The position numbers were made by a program, and so were the translations under genes. A DNA stretch of 64,000 nucleotides from Halostreptopolyspora alba (GTDB taxonomy: Bacteria; Actinomycetota; Actinomycetes; Streptosporangiales; Streptosporangiaceae), in the NCBI GenBank assembly GCA_003725585.1, contig RJMB01000001.1:310001-374000 (forward strand), read 5' to 3'. The notes under the pieces were generated by a model that ran no database searches, was not told the origin of the DNA, and saw only the letters and a list, made by a program, of their open reading frames with translations. Position 1 is the first letter of the stretch; each line of letters begins with the position of its first letter. Shown here one piece after another: positions 16,120 through 24,775 of the stretch.

Positions 16120-16385
16120 GAGGCCGCCGCCCCACTCCGCGCGCGCAGCGCGTCGAGAATATTCCGCAGAGTCGTCATACGCGCCAGATCCTGCTCGGTG
16201 AAGTTGTTGAGCCCCACGCCGGTTTCCTGGCAGAGATTGGTGAGCAGCAGTACCTTGTTCAGTGACGACAGGCCGAGATCGCGCGTGAGCTCGGAGTCGA
16301 GATGGACCTCCTCCGGCCTCACACCGTGGGCGAGTACCTCGACGAGGCAGTCCCGGGCCAGCATTTCCCAGTCACTAGGCGGCAT
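16116..16385 (-). CDS. Free-standing acyl carrier protein
   Basis: 89 residues, one carrier domain. The phosphopantetheine site is Ser41 within DLGLSSLNKVLLL; helix 1 is acidic/hydrophobic and the C-terminal helix contains TTLRNILDAL. ATG 16385 lies 11 bp inside the end of the ligase gene, so ligase and carrier are made together. It most likely carries hydrazinoacetate loaded by that ligase while the GNAT, the dehydrogenase and the hydrolase act on it, and then donates the unit to the PKS ketosynthase. Confidence 0.85.
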   Translation of the reverse strand: MPPSDWEMLARDCLVEVLAHGVRPEEVHLDSELTRDLGLSSLNKVLLLTNLCQETGVGLNNFTEQDLARMTTLRNILDALRARSGAAAS

Positions 16386-17898
16386 GAACGCCTTCCTTCC
16401 GATCGTGGATCTCGGTGCGGTACACGTCGTGGATCCGGTTGCGTCTGGGCTTGAACTGCGACGTCAGCAGCTCGTTCTGAACGGTGAAACTCTCGTGCGC
16501 GAGCACTGCCCGAGAAATCCACTCGTCGGGCCGCGAACGGGAATTCGCCACGGCCAGCGCCGTGGCGACGTCCGTGGAGCGCGCGCCCTCGGCCGGTGAG
16601 ACCACGGCGACCAGCTCTGTCTCGTCCGGGCAGTACACCACGCACTCCTGGACACAGGATTCGGATCGCAGGTTCTCCTCGATCGGGCGGACGTTCACCT
16701 TCCGGCCGTTGCCCAGGACCAGGATGTCGTCCGCGCGTCCCTGGACGTGGAGGAACCCTTCGTCGTCGAGGTATCCCACGTCTCCGGTGCGCACCGCTCC
16801 ACCGGGACCGAAGACCCGGTCCGATGCACCGGGCTCCGCGTACAGGTAGCTCTCGGCCACCGGGTGGGCCATGTGGACGACGATCACACCGTCCGGGTCG
16901 ATCTCGACGCGTTTTCCCGGCAGGACCCGACCGACACTGCCTTTCCGGTGCGCTTGGGGACAGTTCTTCGAGACAATACAGGTCTCGTTCAGCCCGTACC
17001 CTTCGTAGATCGCGAGTCCGCATTCCTCGAAGAAATCGAGGACCGATGTCGCGGCGGGTGCGGAGCCGGTCCACAGGTAGCGGATTCGGTCACCGAGAAT
17101 GGCGCGCGCGGCCGAGCGTCGGGCGGTTCGGGGGTCACCGCCGACGCGGGCCGCCCGCCTCTCGATCTGGTGACGGGCCGTCTCGTAGAAGCCGGGGACC
17201 CCCATCACCACTGTGGGCCGACAGCCTCCGACCGCCGCGTACGCCGCCTCGTAGGTGCTGACGGTGACGTCATGGCCGAAGGCGAGCGCCGAGTAGATCC
17301 AGTAGCGCTGCTGCAGCAGCGAGAGTGGCAGGAAGACGAACAGGTCGTCGCCCGGACCGTGGCCGAACATGTCCTGCACCGCGGCCAGTGAGCTCTCGAT
17401 GCTTCCCGCCGAGGCCGCCAGCGCCTTCGGGACCCCCGTGCTCCCGGAGGTGAACTTCAGTGCCGGAGTGTCCCGCGCACCCCATTCGACCGGGGCCGGT
17501 GGTCGCGTGGCGGGCACCGACCCGGCCGCCCGGCGCACCTCCTCGATCGGCACCGCATCCCGGACGTCGGGCCGATCACTGACGACGAGCCCGAGGCCGT
17601 AACGGTGGGCGAACTCCGGGTCGTGGACGAACTTGTCCGGTTCGAGGCCGGCGACCACGGCGCCCACGCGCAGTGAGGCCAGGTCGAGCGCCACCCATTC
17701 CAGGCTGTTCCTGGCGAGGATGCCGACACGGTCTCCGGGACCCACGCCACGGTCGAGGAGCCATCGGGCGATCCGGCCGGCCCGCTCGTGCAGGTCCCCC
17801 AGCGTCACCTCGGTGGTCCCGTCGATCCGAGCGACCCGTAGCCGGCGGTCCGGGTCGACCGGCCCCGCCAGTACCCGCTTGAGAACCCCGCCCGTCAT
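16375..17898 (-). CDS. AMP-forming acyl ligase (ANL family), carrier-loading
   Basis: 507 residues of the adenylate-forming family: P-loop TSGSTGVPK (150-158), YEGYGLNET as motif A5, TGDVGYLDDEG as A7 and the LGNGRK hinge. The C-terminal lysine motif is of the long-chain acyl-CoA synthetase kind (FKPRRNRIHDVY) rather than the NRPS-like form, and residues usually carrying a fatty-acyl tunnel are short, consistent with a small acid substrate. ATG 17898 overlaps the TGA of the cupin-MetRS gene. It presumably activates hydrazinoacetic acid (or its N-acyl form) and loads it on the downstream carrier protein; the substrate is inferred from context. Confidence 0.85.
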   Translation of the reverse strand: MTGGVLKRVLAGPVDPDRRLRVARIDGTTEVTLGDLHERAGRIARWLLDRGVGPGDRVGILARNSLEWVALDLASLRVGAVVAGLEPDKFVHDPEFAHRYGLGLVVSDRPDVRDAVPIEEVRRAAGSVPATRPPAPVEWGARDTPALKFTSGSTGVPKALAASAGSIESSLAAVQDMFGHGPGDDLFVFLPLSLLQQRYWIYSALAFGHDVTVSTYEAAYAAVGGCRPTVVMGVPGFYETARHQIERRAARVGGDPRTARRSAARAILGDRIRYLWTGSAPAATSVLDFFEECGLAIYEGYGLNETCIVSKNCPQAHRKGSVGRVLPGKRVEIDPDGVIVVHMAHPVAESYLYAEPGASDRVFGPGGAVRTGDVGYLDDEGFLHVQGRADDILVLGNGRKVNVRPIEENLRSESCVQECVVYCPDETELVAVVSPAEGARSTDVATALAVANSRSRPDEWISRAVLAHESFTVQNELLTSQFKPRRNRIHDVYRTEIHDRKEGVHAA

Positions 17899-19955
17899 GC
17901 CGGTGCTCCGGTCTCGACCGGCTGGGTGTCCGCGCCGGGTACGACGGGATCGACGGGAGCGAAGAAGTGGGTCTCGGCCAGGGCCACCCGTGTCCCGGGC
18001 TCGAGAAGGGAGACCCGTGAGGGCCAGCGGCCGGGAGGTGTGTCGGATCCGAGTGCCCGCAGGAGCCGCTCCGCGAACCGCGGCATGAGTGGCGCGGACG
18101 TGGTCGCGAGCAATCCGGCGGCGGCCGCCTGCACGGCCGTGGTGGTCCGGTTCTCCGCGTCCCAACCCGCCACGTCGGCAGTGTGGCGCTGTTCCCCGGC
18201 GAACCGGATCGCGTCGGTCACTAGGCCGTCGAGTTCGGCCGCGGCCCGGTTGAGGGAGAACCCGTCGGGAGACAGCGCGGCGGTGACTGCCTGGAGACGG
18301 ATGTCGAGCTGGTCGAGGAACGCTGTGTGCTGGGCGGTCCAGACGCCGGCGTCCGGCAGGCGACCGTCGTGGTGCCGGGCTACTCGCTCGCCGAGTTCGC
18401 GCAGCCATCTCTGCCATCGCCCGACCAGGATTTCGGCGACGGTCGACTCGAAGTCGTCGCGGCGGAAGTCGGTGCGCTCTCCCTCGGGGCGTGTCCAGCA
18501 GAGGAAGAACCGCACGGCGTCGACCGTCTCCGGTGAGAGAACCTCCTTGCCCCAGATGAGGTGGCGCCGGCTCGTGGAGAACTTGTCGCCCTCGAACAGA
18601 TAGAACTCGTTCGGGTGGTAGTCGATCGACGGTTCCCATTCCGGAAGCGCGGCCCGGTAGAGCGCCGGATAGAGAACGGAGTGGTAGAAGCTGTTGTCGT
18701 AGCCGAAGAAGTGGACGATCTTCCAGTCCGGGCTCGGTGCGGTAGCCCGCCAGTCGGCACCGATGCGCTTCCCGAGCGCCTCGATTCCGTACAGGAATCC
18801 GAATGACATCTCTGGCCACACCCAGACCACCTGGTCGCGTGCGGTGCCGGTGAGGTCGTTCCCGGCGGGGCGCACCCCCCAGGAGGAGGGGTGGGTGAGG
18901 GGAACGTCGAGCCGGCCGCGGGCGAAGATCCGCTGGGCCAGCTCACTCAGCCTCGGGGGTGTACGCCCGAGCCGGTGGTGCTCGCGGACCTCCGTGGCGA
19001 ACTCGTGTAGTGGCATCACGAAGTGTTCGACCGCTCGGGCGGCGACCTGGCCGCTGTCCCGGTTGGCGCGCGGCTCGCGCAGGTCGGTACAGACGTTGGG
19101 CTCGCCGCACTCCTCGCAGATGTTTCCGTTGGTGGTCTCGCCACAGCCGGGGCACCCTCCGCGGACGTCGACCTCGTACAGGTAGCGTCCCTCGCTGTCG
19201 AACAGCGCGGTCCCCGACTGGAACCGGATCCGACCGGAACCGACGAGCCGGGAGAAGAAGTCACGGATCGTGGCGGTGTAGTCGGGATCGGTGTGGGTCA
19301 CGGTGAACTGGTCGATACCGATGTCCATGAGACGCAGCGTCTCTCGGATCTCCTGTCCATACTGGGCAGCGACCTCGGCGGGAGCCCGCCCCTCACGTTC
19401 GGCGAGTGCGAGCACGTAGCTCTGGTAGTCGTCACTACCGGTCAGGTGCCAGGCCGTGTTCCCGTTCAGCCGCTGGAACCGAACGTAGGCGTCCGCCCCG
19501 AGATAGGGGCCGGACAGATGACCGAGGTGAAGATCGCCGTTCGGCGTGGGCGGGGTCGAGAACACGAAGACCGGGCGCTCGCCGAACCTGCGTCGGTTTG
19601 GCCGGAGCGCCGCCTGTTGCGCGGCACGGGTGGCGTCTCTCCAGTACAGGTCGGCGAGGATCAGGTCCACCTCACCGGTGTTCTCCACCACGTGGGTCTC
19701 GAACGGCTCGAACACGACCGCGTTTCCAGCCTCGATGCGCTGTCGCGCGCCGTCGACGTGGAGGAGTCCGCTCCCGTGCGTGATGACGAACACCTCGGTC
19801 TCGTCGTGTTGGTGCGCCTCGCTGCGGCTCCCCGGCGCCACACGTGCCCATGAGAGCCCGACGCCGAGGTCGTGTGTGGGGTCCGCCTCGATCTCGGCCA
19901 TGTCGATGCCGAATGCCTCGGTGAGCCGTTCGGGGTCGAATTTCGCGACGATCAT
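17895..19955 (-). CDS. Cupin-methionyl-tRNA-synthetase fusion, hydrazine synthetase
   Basis: 686 residues. Residues 1-110 are a cupin with HxHxxxE (His48, His50, Glu54) and His88 as Zn ligands. Residues from 125 on are a class I synthetase core of the MetRS type: HLGH (143-146) for HIGH, a zinc knuckle with Cys268/271 and Cys280/283, and KFSTS (458-462) for KMSKS. Spb40 of s56-p1 and relatives with this fusion are known to join N6-hydroxylysine and glycine: the synthetase part makes a glycyl ester on the hydroxylamine and the cupin part rearranges it to the N-N bond. A housekeeping MetRS has no cupin domain. ATG 19955 overlaps the oxidase stop. The lysine N6-hydroxylase two genes upstream supplies its substrate. 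Confidence 0.9.
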   Translation of the reverse strand: MIVAKFDPERLTEAFGIDMAEIEADPTHDLGVGLSWARVAPGSRSEAHQHDETEVFVITHGSGLLHVDGARQRIEAGNAVVFEPFETHVVENTGEVDLILADLYWRDATRAAQQAALRPNRRRFGERPVFVFSTPPTPNGDLHLGHLSGPYLGADAYVRFQRLNGNTAWHLTGSDDYQSYVLALAEREGRAPAEVAAQYGQEIRETLRLMDIGIDQFTVTHTDPDYTATIRDFFSRLVGSGRIRFQSGTALFDSEGRYLYEVDVRGGCPGCGETTNGNICEECGEPNVCTDLREPRANRDSGQVAARAVEHFVMPLHEFATEVREHHRLGRTPPRLSELAQRIFARGRLDVPLTHPSSWGVRPAGNDLTGTARDQVVWVWPEMSFGFLYGIEALGKRIGADWRATAPSPDWKIVHFFGYDNSFYHSVLYPALYRAALPEWEPSIDYHPNEFYLFEGDKFSTSRRHLIWGKEVLSPETVDAVRFFLCWTRPEGERTDFRRDDFESTVAEILVGRWQRWLRELGERVARHHDGRLPDAGVWTAQHTAFLDQLDIRLQAVTAALSPDGFSLNRAAAELDGLVTDAIRFAGEQRHTADVAGWDAENRTTTAVQAAAAGLLATTSAPLMPRFAERLLRALGSDTPPGRWPSRVSLLEPGTRVALAETHFFAPVDPVVPGADTQPVETGAPA

Positions 19956-21016
19956 TGTGTGAGTCCCTCTCGGTCGGCACTGCGGGCCAGAAGGTCGGCG
20001 GTTCGAGTGGCGATGGCGGGCCCGAGGCGGTACCCGGAGCCGTTCGCCGCGCCGGCGAACACGATCCGCGGGGTGAGCGCGCGGACATCCGGCTCGCCGG
20101 AGGCCGCGTAGGCGTCGCAGAACACGCGGCCCGAGTGCACGCGGTCGGCGAGGTGCGGCGCCCAGGAACGGAGCACATCGCGCCCCTCGTCGAGGTCCGC
20201 TGAGGTGAGCGCGCTGGGAAGCGTCTCCGGACGGACGTCCCAGTCGTGACTCGTGTAGCTGAAGAGCCAGTGGCCACGGTCCGGCAGGGGAAGGAGAAAG
20301 GCGTCCTCGTCGTGGAACACGACGGTGGGGGACCGGGATGGCGGCACGGCGTCCACGTGGAGCGCCACGACCTTCTTCACACGGACCGGCAGCTCGGCCA
20401 CCAGCGGGCGCCACGCCCGGTGGCTCAGCCACGGTCCGGGCGCGAGCACCACCTCGCGCGCGTGGACCGTCCTTCCCGTCGCCGTGGTCAGAGCCACGTG
20501 ATCGTCCGCTTCCGTGAGGCCGGAAACCTCGACACCCTCGTGTACGGCCGCGGAGTGGCGTAGTCGGGCGGTCAGCGCGGCGGTGACCGACTGGACATCG
20601 GCGTGCTGGGCCCCGGCCACGGACCAGGCGGTCGCGTCGGACGGCAGGCGGTCCAGAGGTTCCGGCGCTCCTTCCCGCGCGGGTACCGGGCGCCCGAGGT
20701 AGATCTCGCTGAGCCGCTCGGGGTGGGTCGAGCGGGTGAGCACGTTCATCGTCAGCGACCGGATGCCCAAGTCCGGCCGTTCCGTGACCAGCTCCCGGTA
20801 ATAGTTCTCGCTCAACCGGGTCCAGGAGCGGACGGTCGGTGTCAGCCCGCGTGGGATGTGCAGGCCGGCGGAACGCCGGCTGGCGCCGTCACCCGCGAAC
20901 CCGCGGTCGAGTATCGCGACGGTGGCGTGAGGACGTCGGCGTAGTACTTCCGTGGCTACCAGGGAACCGACGATCCCGGCCCCGACGACGGCGATGTCGA
21001 CGACTGTCTTGGGCAT
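19952..21016 (-). CDS. FAD-dependent amine oxidase (DAO family), hydrazine-cleaving
   Basis: 354 residues of the D-amino-acid-oxidase/GlpD-like family. The dinucleotide fold VVGAGIVGSLVATEVLRR begins at residue 10, with the substrate-domain motif RRSAGLHIPRG and the C-terminal GAANGSGYRLGPAIA loop contacting FAD. In hydrazine pathways the neighbouring enzyme of this family oxidises the lysine C6 of N6-(carboxymethylamino)lysine, releasing hydrazinoacetic acid and 2-aminoadipate 6-semialdehyde. ATG 21016 is chosen because the nucleotide-binding motif then sits at the usual position; an in-frame extension upstream is Arg/Ser-rich. It overlaps the cupin-MetRS gene by 4 bp. Confidence 0.85.
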   Translation of the reverse strand: MPKTVVDIAVVGAGIVGSLVATEVLRRRPHATVAILDRGFAGDGASRRSAGLHIPRGLTPTVRSWTRLSENYYRELVTERPDLGIRSLTMNVLTRSTHPERLSEIYLGRPVPAREGAPEPLDRLPSDATAWSVAGAQHADVQSVTAALTARLRHSAAVHEGVEVSGLTEADDHVALTTATGRTVHAREVVLAPGPWLSHRAWRPLVAELPVRVKKVVALHVDAVPPSRSPTVVFHDEDAFLLPLPDRGHWLFSYTSHDWDVRPETLPSALTSADLDEGRDVLRSWAPHLADRVHSGRVFCDAYAASGEPDVRALTPRIVFAGAANGSGYRLGPAIATRTADLLARSADREGLTQ

Positions 21017-21062
21017 CACTCGGCCACCTGCGCGTGTCTGCTCATCGTGGGTGCGTTCTCGT

Positions 21063-22475
21063 TCATCGGGGGTGCTCCAGGAGGTGGTCCGGCTCGATCT
21101 GGAGTTGCCAGGTAATGAACGAAGCGAGCTGCCGCGTGCTCCGCGCACCGCGGATCCGGTCGAGGATCTGCTGGCTTCGCCACGCGACGAGACTGAGGTT
21201 CGGGTCGGCCACGCCGCGTTGTTTTCGTGCCGCGTTCTGCAGGAACACGTTCCGGTCGGGTGGGCCGTCCCAGTTCACCGCGAAGTCCTCGTCGATCCGG
21301 AACTCGTCGCCCTCACGCTCGAAACGGTGCGCGATCGGGTCGAGGAAAGAGGTCTCCGCCGTTCGGAACCCCGTAGCCCATATGACGACGTCCGTTTGGA
21401 TGGAGGTTTCCGGCGTGGGACAGTTGTTGTCGACCAGCGACAGCCGCCACGGAAAACCATCCTCGCCTTTTACCGCGGTAACGGTCCTGTTCGGGTGGAG
21501 CTCGAGGAAATCGGTCGATCCCTCAACGAAGCGGTGGACGTACGCGCGCTGGTAGATGTCTTGTAACGTCGCCAGTGAGATTCCGTCGCTCGCGAGGACG
21601 TTCTCGTTGTTGATGCTCTCACGGAGCCGTTGGTCAAGGGCGTAGAAATAGTCGGAGTACGAGGGGGTGAAATAGTCGTTGGTGAACGGTGAGTCGTCGA
21701 TCGGAAGAAAGTTGGCGCGGCGTGAGATCCATTGGACCTTGCGTGGGAGGTCCCGCTCCGGGCGGGATATGAGGTCCAGTACGGCCTCGGCTCCGGACTG
21801 TCCTCCGCCGACCACCGCGACCCGCTTGTTGGCCAGGTCCGAGGACCTGGACACGAACTCGTTCACGTGGAACTGGGTCCGTCCGAGCTGCGCGACCGAG
21901 GGTACGCGGGGCTCGCTTCCGACTCCCACGACAAGGTTGTCCGCGGAGATCCGGCGATGACTGGTGGCGATGACGAAGCGGTCCCGCTCGAAGTGGACGG
22001 ATCGGACGTCCTCACCGAATACGACGTTCTCGTTTTGGCTGCTGGCCCATTTGAGGTAGTTACGGAACTCTTTTCGGGGAACGGCGCTGAACTGGGCGTT
22101 GAGGAAGTGGTAGATCCGACCCTGCTCGTGGAGGTAGGAGAGGAACGAGAACTTGTTCGTGGGGTTGGAGAGGGTGACCAGGTCCTTCAGGGGGGAGACC
22201 TGTAGGGCGGCGCCGTCGATCTGCTGGTCGTCGTGCCAGGAGAACTGATTCTTCCGGTCGAGGAAGATGTTCGATATCTCCGAGTGTTCGTGCAGCAGTG
22301 AAGCAAGGCTGAGATTCGCCGGCCCCGCGCCGACACCCACGCAATGATAGTGCATATTATCGTTTGTTGCGGGTTGTTCCTTGACCCCGGCGTCGAGAGA
22401 GGACACGAAACTGTCATCGTGGGGGTATCCGCCCGGCTCGTGGGGTGCCGGGAATTCAGGCGTGCGACTGGTCAT
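21063..22475 (-). CDS. Lysine N6-hydroxylase (flavin N-monooxygenase)
   Basis: 470 residues of the lysine/ornithine N-hydroxylase family. FAD motif GVGAGPANLSL (47-57), NADPH motif GGGQSGAE (223-230) and the ATGF motif (367-370) are all intact, and FSFLSYLHEQGRIYHF and RREFRNYL-like segments match the class. Length is close to IucD-type enzymes plus an N-terminal extension of about 40 residues. It converts L-lysine with NADPH and O2 to N6-hydroxylysine, the first step of the hydrazinoacetate route. ATG 22475 has GGAG at 8 bases; it follows the saccharopine reductase by 4 bp. Ornithine as substrate cannot be excluded by sequence alone, but the cupin-MetRS partner argues for lysine. Confidence 0.9.
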   Translation of the reverse strand: MTSRTPEFPAPHEPGGYPHDDSFVSSLDAGVKEQPATNDNMHYHCVGVGAGPANLSLASLLHEHSEISNIFLDRKNQFSWHDDQQIDGAALQVSPLKDLVTLSNPTNKFSFLSYLHEQGRIYHFLNAQFSAVPRKEFRNYLKWASSQNENVVFGEDVRSVHFERDRFVIATSHRRISADNLVVGVGSEPRVPSVAQLGRTQFHVNEFVSRSSDLANKRVAVVGGGQSGAEAVLDLISRPERDLPRKVQWISRRANFLPIDDSPFTNDYFTPSYSDYFYALDQRLRESINNENVLASDGISLATLQDIYQRAYVHRFVEGSTDFLELHPNRTVTAVKGEDGFPWRLSLVDNNCPTPETSIQTDVVIWATGFRTAETSFLDPIAHRFEREGDEFRIDEDFAVNWDGPPDRNVFLQNAARKQRGVADPNLSLVAWRSQQILDRIRGARSTRQLASFITWQLQIEPDHLLEHPR

Positions 22476-22479
22476 GGAT

Positions 22480-23682
22480 CTACTCCGAAGAATGTGTGCC
22501 GCCTGATCGAACGCCACCTAATTTCGGGACGATTCTCGCGTGGTGAAGCTCGGTGAGCCACCGTCGGCCCTCGGCGCCGGAGGCGGCGCGCGAGATGCCC
22601 GCTGGAAGTCGCGAGTGGAGAATGGCGCGGATTCCGCACGCCAGAGTCTCCGAGACGCAGCGCGCCATCGCGGTCTCCTGGTCATCACCCACGACGTCCA
22701 GTACGTGGCTGTCCGACCATGAGTGACCGTCGTCCGTCCGGAGGTCCAGGCGAACCTGTAGTACGACGCGGTCCCTGTCCTCGGCGCGCATCGGGTACTG
22801 GCGCGCCAGGTCGTCGGCCAGCGCGCCGATGGCGGCGTCGTCGCCCCGCTCTACCACGGGAAAGACCTCGGACCACGCGTCGTGCCATCCATCGAGGCGC
22901 AGCGTTCCGCGGACGAACCTGTCGACACGCCACGTGTGCGGAATTCCGTACGCCGCTATGAACGGGACGCTGTCCCTGTTCGGGTAGGCTTCGAAGCTCT
23001 CCTCGGCGACCCGGTGGTGCTGGGTCGCTTTCCAGGGGTGGACGGCCGTGCGTTCCCGGCCGTGCTCGATGTATCGGGCGGGAGTACGCAGGGCGGTGAG
23101 CACGCCCGCGGGTGCCCAGCTGAAGCGGTACCGGAACGAGTTTGGCTGGGCTGGCACTCCGCCGCAGAAGGACGTGAACTCCACACGCCCGGGCCGGCTT
23201 CCCACCGCCCCGCTCGCTCGTTCGACCAGGTCGTGGGCGAAGAGGTGGTCGATACCCGGGTCGAGACCCGCCTCGGTGAGAATCACGCTGCCGTTCGCGC
23301 GCGCTTCGGGCTCGACCTCCTCCATGGCCGGTGAGGTGTAGCTGCTGCAGACGAAGTGGCCACCACTCTCGAGGCACCGTCGCAGGAGCTCCGCGTGCTC
23401 GGTGGCGGGGACCATCGAGACGACGATGTCGCCCGGTCGGATCTCCGCGGCGAGAGCCTCAAGGTCGAGTAATCGGAACTCGACTTGGTCCTGGATCCCC
23501 ACCCGCCGCAGGCAGGCGCGTGCCCGATCCGCCGCGCGCCCCCAAACCACGACTGTTTCGGCCTGGTCGCAGACGGCGCGCAGCCCCCGTCCGGTGGAGC
23601 GGCCGGTGCCGACCCAGTGCACGGTGCCCGAAGCGGGACGCGTGTCTCGTCGCGCCCCTCGGTCCGTGATGGTCTCGGTCAT
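22480..23682 (-). CDS. Saccharopine reductase-like dehydrogenase (LYS9 type)
   Basis: 400 residues. An N-terminal Rossmann strand (HWVGTGRSTGRGLRAV) is followed by the LYS9-type core: ILTEAGLDPGIDHLFAHDLV and CGGVPAQPNSFRYRFSWAPAGVL, which are hallmarks of eukaryotic-type saccharopine reductase rather than bacterial amino-acid dehydrogenases. That enzyme reductively couples 2-aminoadipate 6-semialdehyde with glutamate to give saccharopine using NADPH. ATG 23682 overlaps the stop of the LYS1-like gene. The semialdehyde is the by-product of the FAD oxidase in this operon, so a salvage role is the obvious inference. Confidence 0.85.
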   Translation of the reverse strand: MTETITDRGARRDTRPASGTVHWVGTGRSTGRGLRAVCDQAETVVVWGRAADRARACLRRVGIQDQVEFRLLDLEALAAEIRPGDIVVSMVPATEHAELLRRCLESGGHFVCSSYTSPAMEEVEPEARANGSVILTEAGLDPGIDHLFAHDLVERASGAVGSRPGRVEFTSFCGGVPAQPNSFRYRFSWAPAGVLTALRTPARYIEHGRERTAVHPWKATQHHRVAEESFEAYPNRDSVPFIAAYGIPHTWRVDRFVRGTLRLDGWHDAWSEVFPVVERGDDAAIGALADDLARQYPMRAEDRDRVVLQVRLDLRTDDGHSWSDSHVLDVVGDDQETAMARCVSETLACGIRAILHSRLPAGISRAASGAEGRRWLTELHHARIVPKLGGVRSGGTHSSE

Positions 23683-24749
23683 GGAAGGACTCCTTGGTGT
23701 GTGGTTTCGGAGGTGTCGATACCCGCGGTCTCGCAGGCGTGGTCGAAGGCGGTTCGCACGCGCCGCCACACCGGGTCGGACAGTCCGTGACGGCCGAGCC
23801 GGACGAGATGTGGCAGCAGGGCGGCGGAGAACGTGGTGCTGGCCTCGATTGGCAGGAGTGAGGGCAGGTTGTCGATCGCGATGACCTCTCCCCCACGGGG
23901 AAGGGAGAGCACGGGCTCGTCCCACGAAGTTGTGCGGTCGTGCAAGCTCAGGAGGTCGTACGGAGTCCCGACATCGCACGTGACGTCGGCGACGAGACGT
24001 AGCCTGCTGTGGCCTCTGTCGAGGTCCTCGGGGCCGACCAGGGGTGGTCCGGCTTCGTTCGCCCCGACCGCGTGCACCAGCACGTCGTGTGACCGCAGCG
24101 CTTCGCGGTCGATGCTCCTGGTCTGCTCGACGTCCCAGCGTGTTGGTTCGATGCCCGCGCGGGAGACCGCGTCGCACGCTCCCCGACCGGCACGACCAAG
24201 GGCACCGACGACCAGCACCCTCGGTTCGGCGGAGGTCGCCCTGACGAGGGAGGCGTCGAGTTCGCGGCGGGTGGTCGGGTGTAGGGGAGGGGCCAACTGG
24301 TCCCAAAAGCGCAGTATGGCCAGCGCCGCGCCGACGTAGCCGGCCCAGTAGCCGAACGTGACGACACGACGACCAGTGGCGTCGACCAGGCTTTCGAGGT
24401 CGAGCAGTGTTCCGCCGCCCGAGCGGAACCGGCGTAACAGTGCGTGGGCCCCGGGTTGGCCGCGATAGGCGTGGCCGAAGAGGACGTGCCGGGAACGCAG
24501 ATGGGTGGGGAGCTCGGGGAGTTCTTTCAACCCGAGCACGACCTCGTCGGGATGCGAGTCCGCCCAGCTCCCCTCGTCGGCGATGGCGCAGCCGAGCGCC
24601 GCGTAGTCGTTGGTGGGGAAACAGCGACTCCGGGACTTCTCGACCGTGACCCGGATTCCGGCTCGGGTGAGGCGTCCGGCGTCGTCCGGGGTGAGTGGCG
24701 CTCGACGCTCGACGGATCTGGTTTCCGCCCGCATATGTATTGCTGGCAT
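23679..24749 (-). CDS. Saccharopine dehydrogenase, lysine-forming (LYS1 type)
   Basis: 356 residues. The N-terminus RAETRSVERRAPLTPDDAGRL and the GLKELP (Lys) and FGHAYRGQPG (His) motifs are those of LYS1/alanine-dehydrogenase-fold enzymes, and FGYWAGYVGAALAI and LDLESLVD are characteristic of saccharopine dehydrogenases forming lysine. It would oxidise saccharopine with NAD to lysine and 2-oxoglutarate. Of two close ATG codons, 24749 is preferred because GGGAG lies 7 bases upstream; the one at 24755 would abut the ribosome-binding site. With the LYS9-like gene it forms a complete two-step path from semialdehyde to lysine. Bacteria normally make lysine by the diaminopimelate route and rarely carry this pair. 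Confidence 0.85.
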   Translation of the reverse strand: MPAIHMRAETRSVERRAPLTPDDAGRLTRAGIRVTVEKSRSRCFPTNDYAALGCAIADEGSWADSHPDEVVLGLKELPELPTHLRSRHVLFGHAYRGQPGAHALLRRFRSGGGTLLDLESLVDATGRRVVTFGYWAGYVGAALAILRFWDQLAPPLHPTTRRELDASLVRATSAEPRVLVVGALGRAGRGACDAVSRAGIEPTRWDVEQTRSIDREALRSHDVLVHAVGANEAGPPLVGPEDLDRGHSRLRLVADVTCDVGTPYDLLSLHDRTTSWDEPVLSLPRGGEVIAIDNLPSLLPIEASTTFSAALLPHLVRLGRHGLSDPVWRRVRTAFDHACETAGIDTSETTHQGVLP

Positions 24750-24775
24750 CGGCATCTCCCGCGGGGGATGAGGGA

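Noticed and set aside
17895..19955. Housekeeping methionyl-tRNA synthetase
   Set aside because: The N-terminal Zn-cupin, altered KMSKS and operon position next to lysine N6-hydroxylase mark it as a hydrazine synthetase.
23679..24749. Alanine dehydrogenase
   Set aside because: The fold is shared, but FGYWAGYVGAAL and the GLKELP/FGHAYRGQ motifs are those of lysine-forming saccharopine dehydrogenase.
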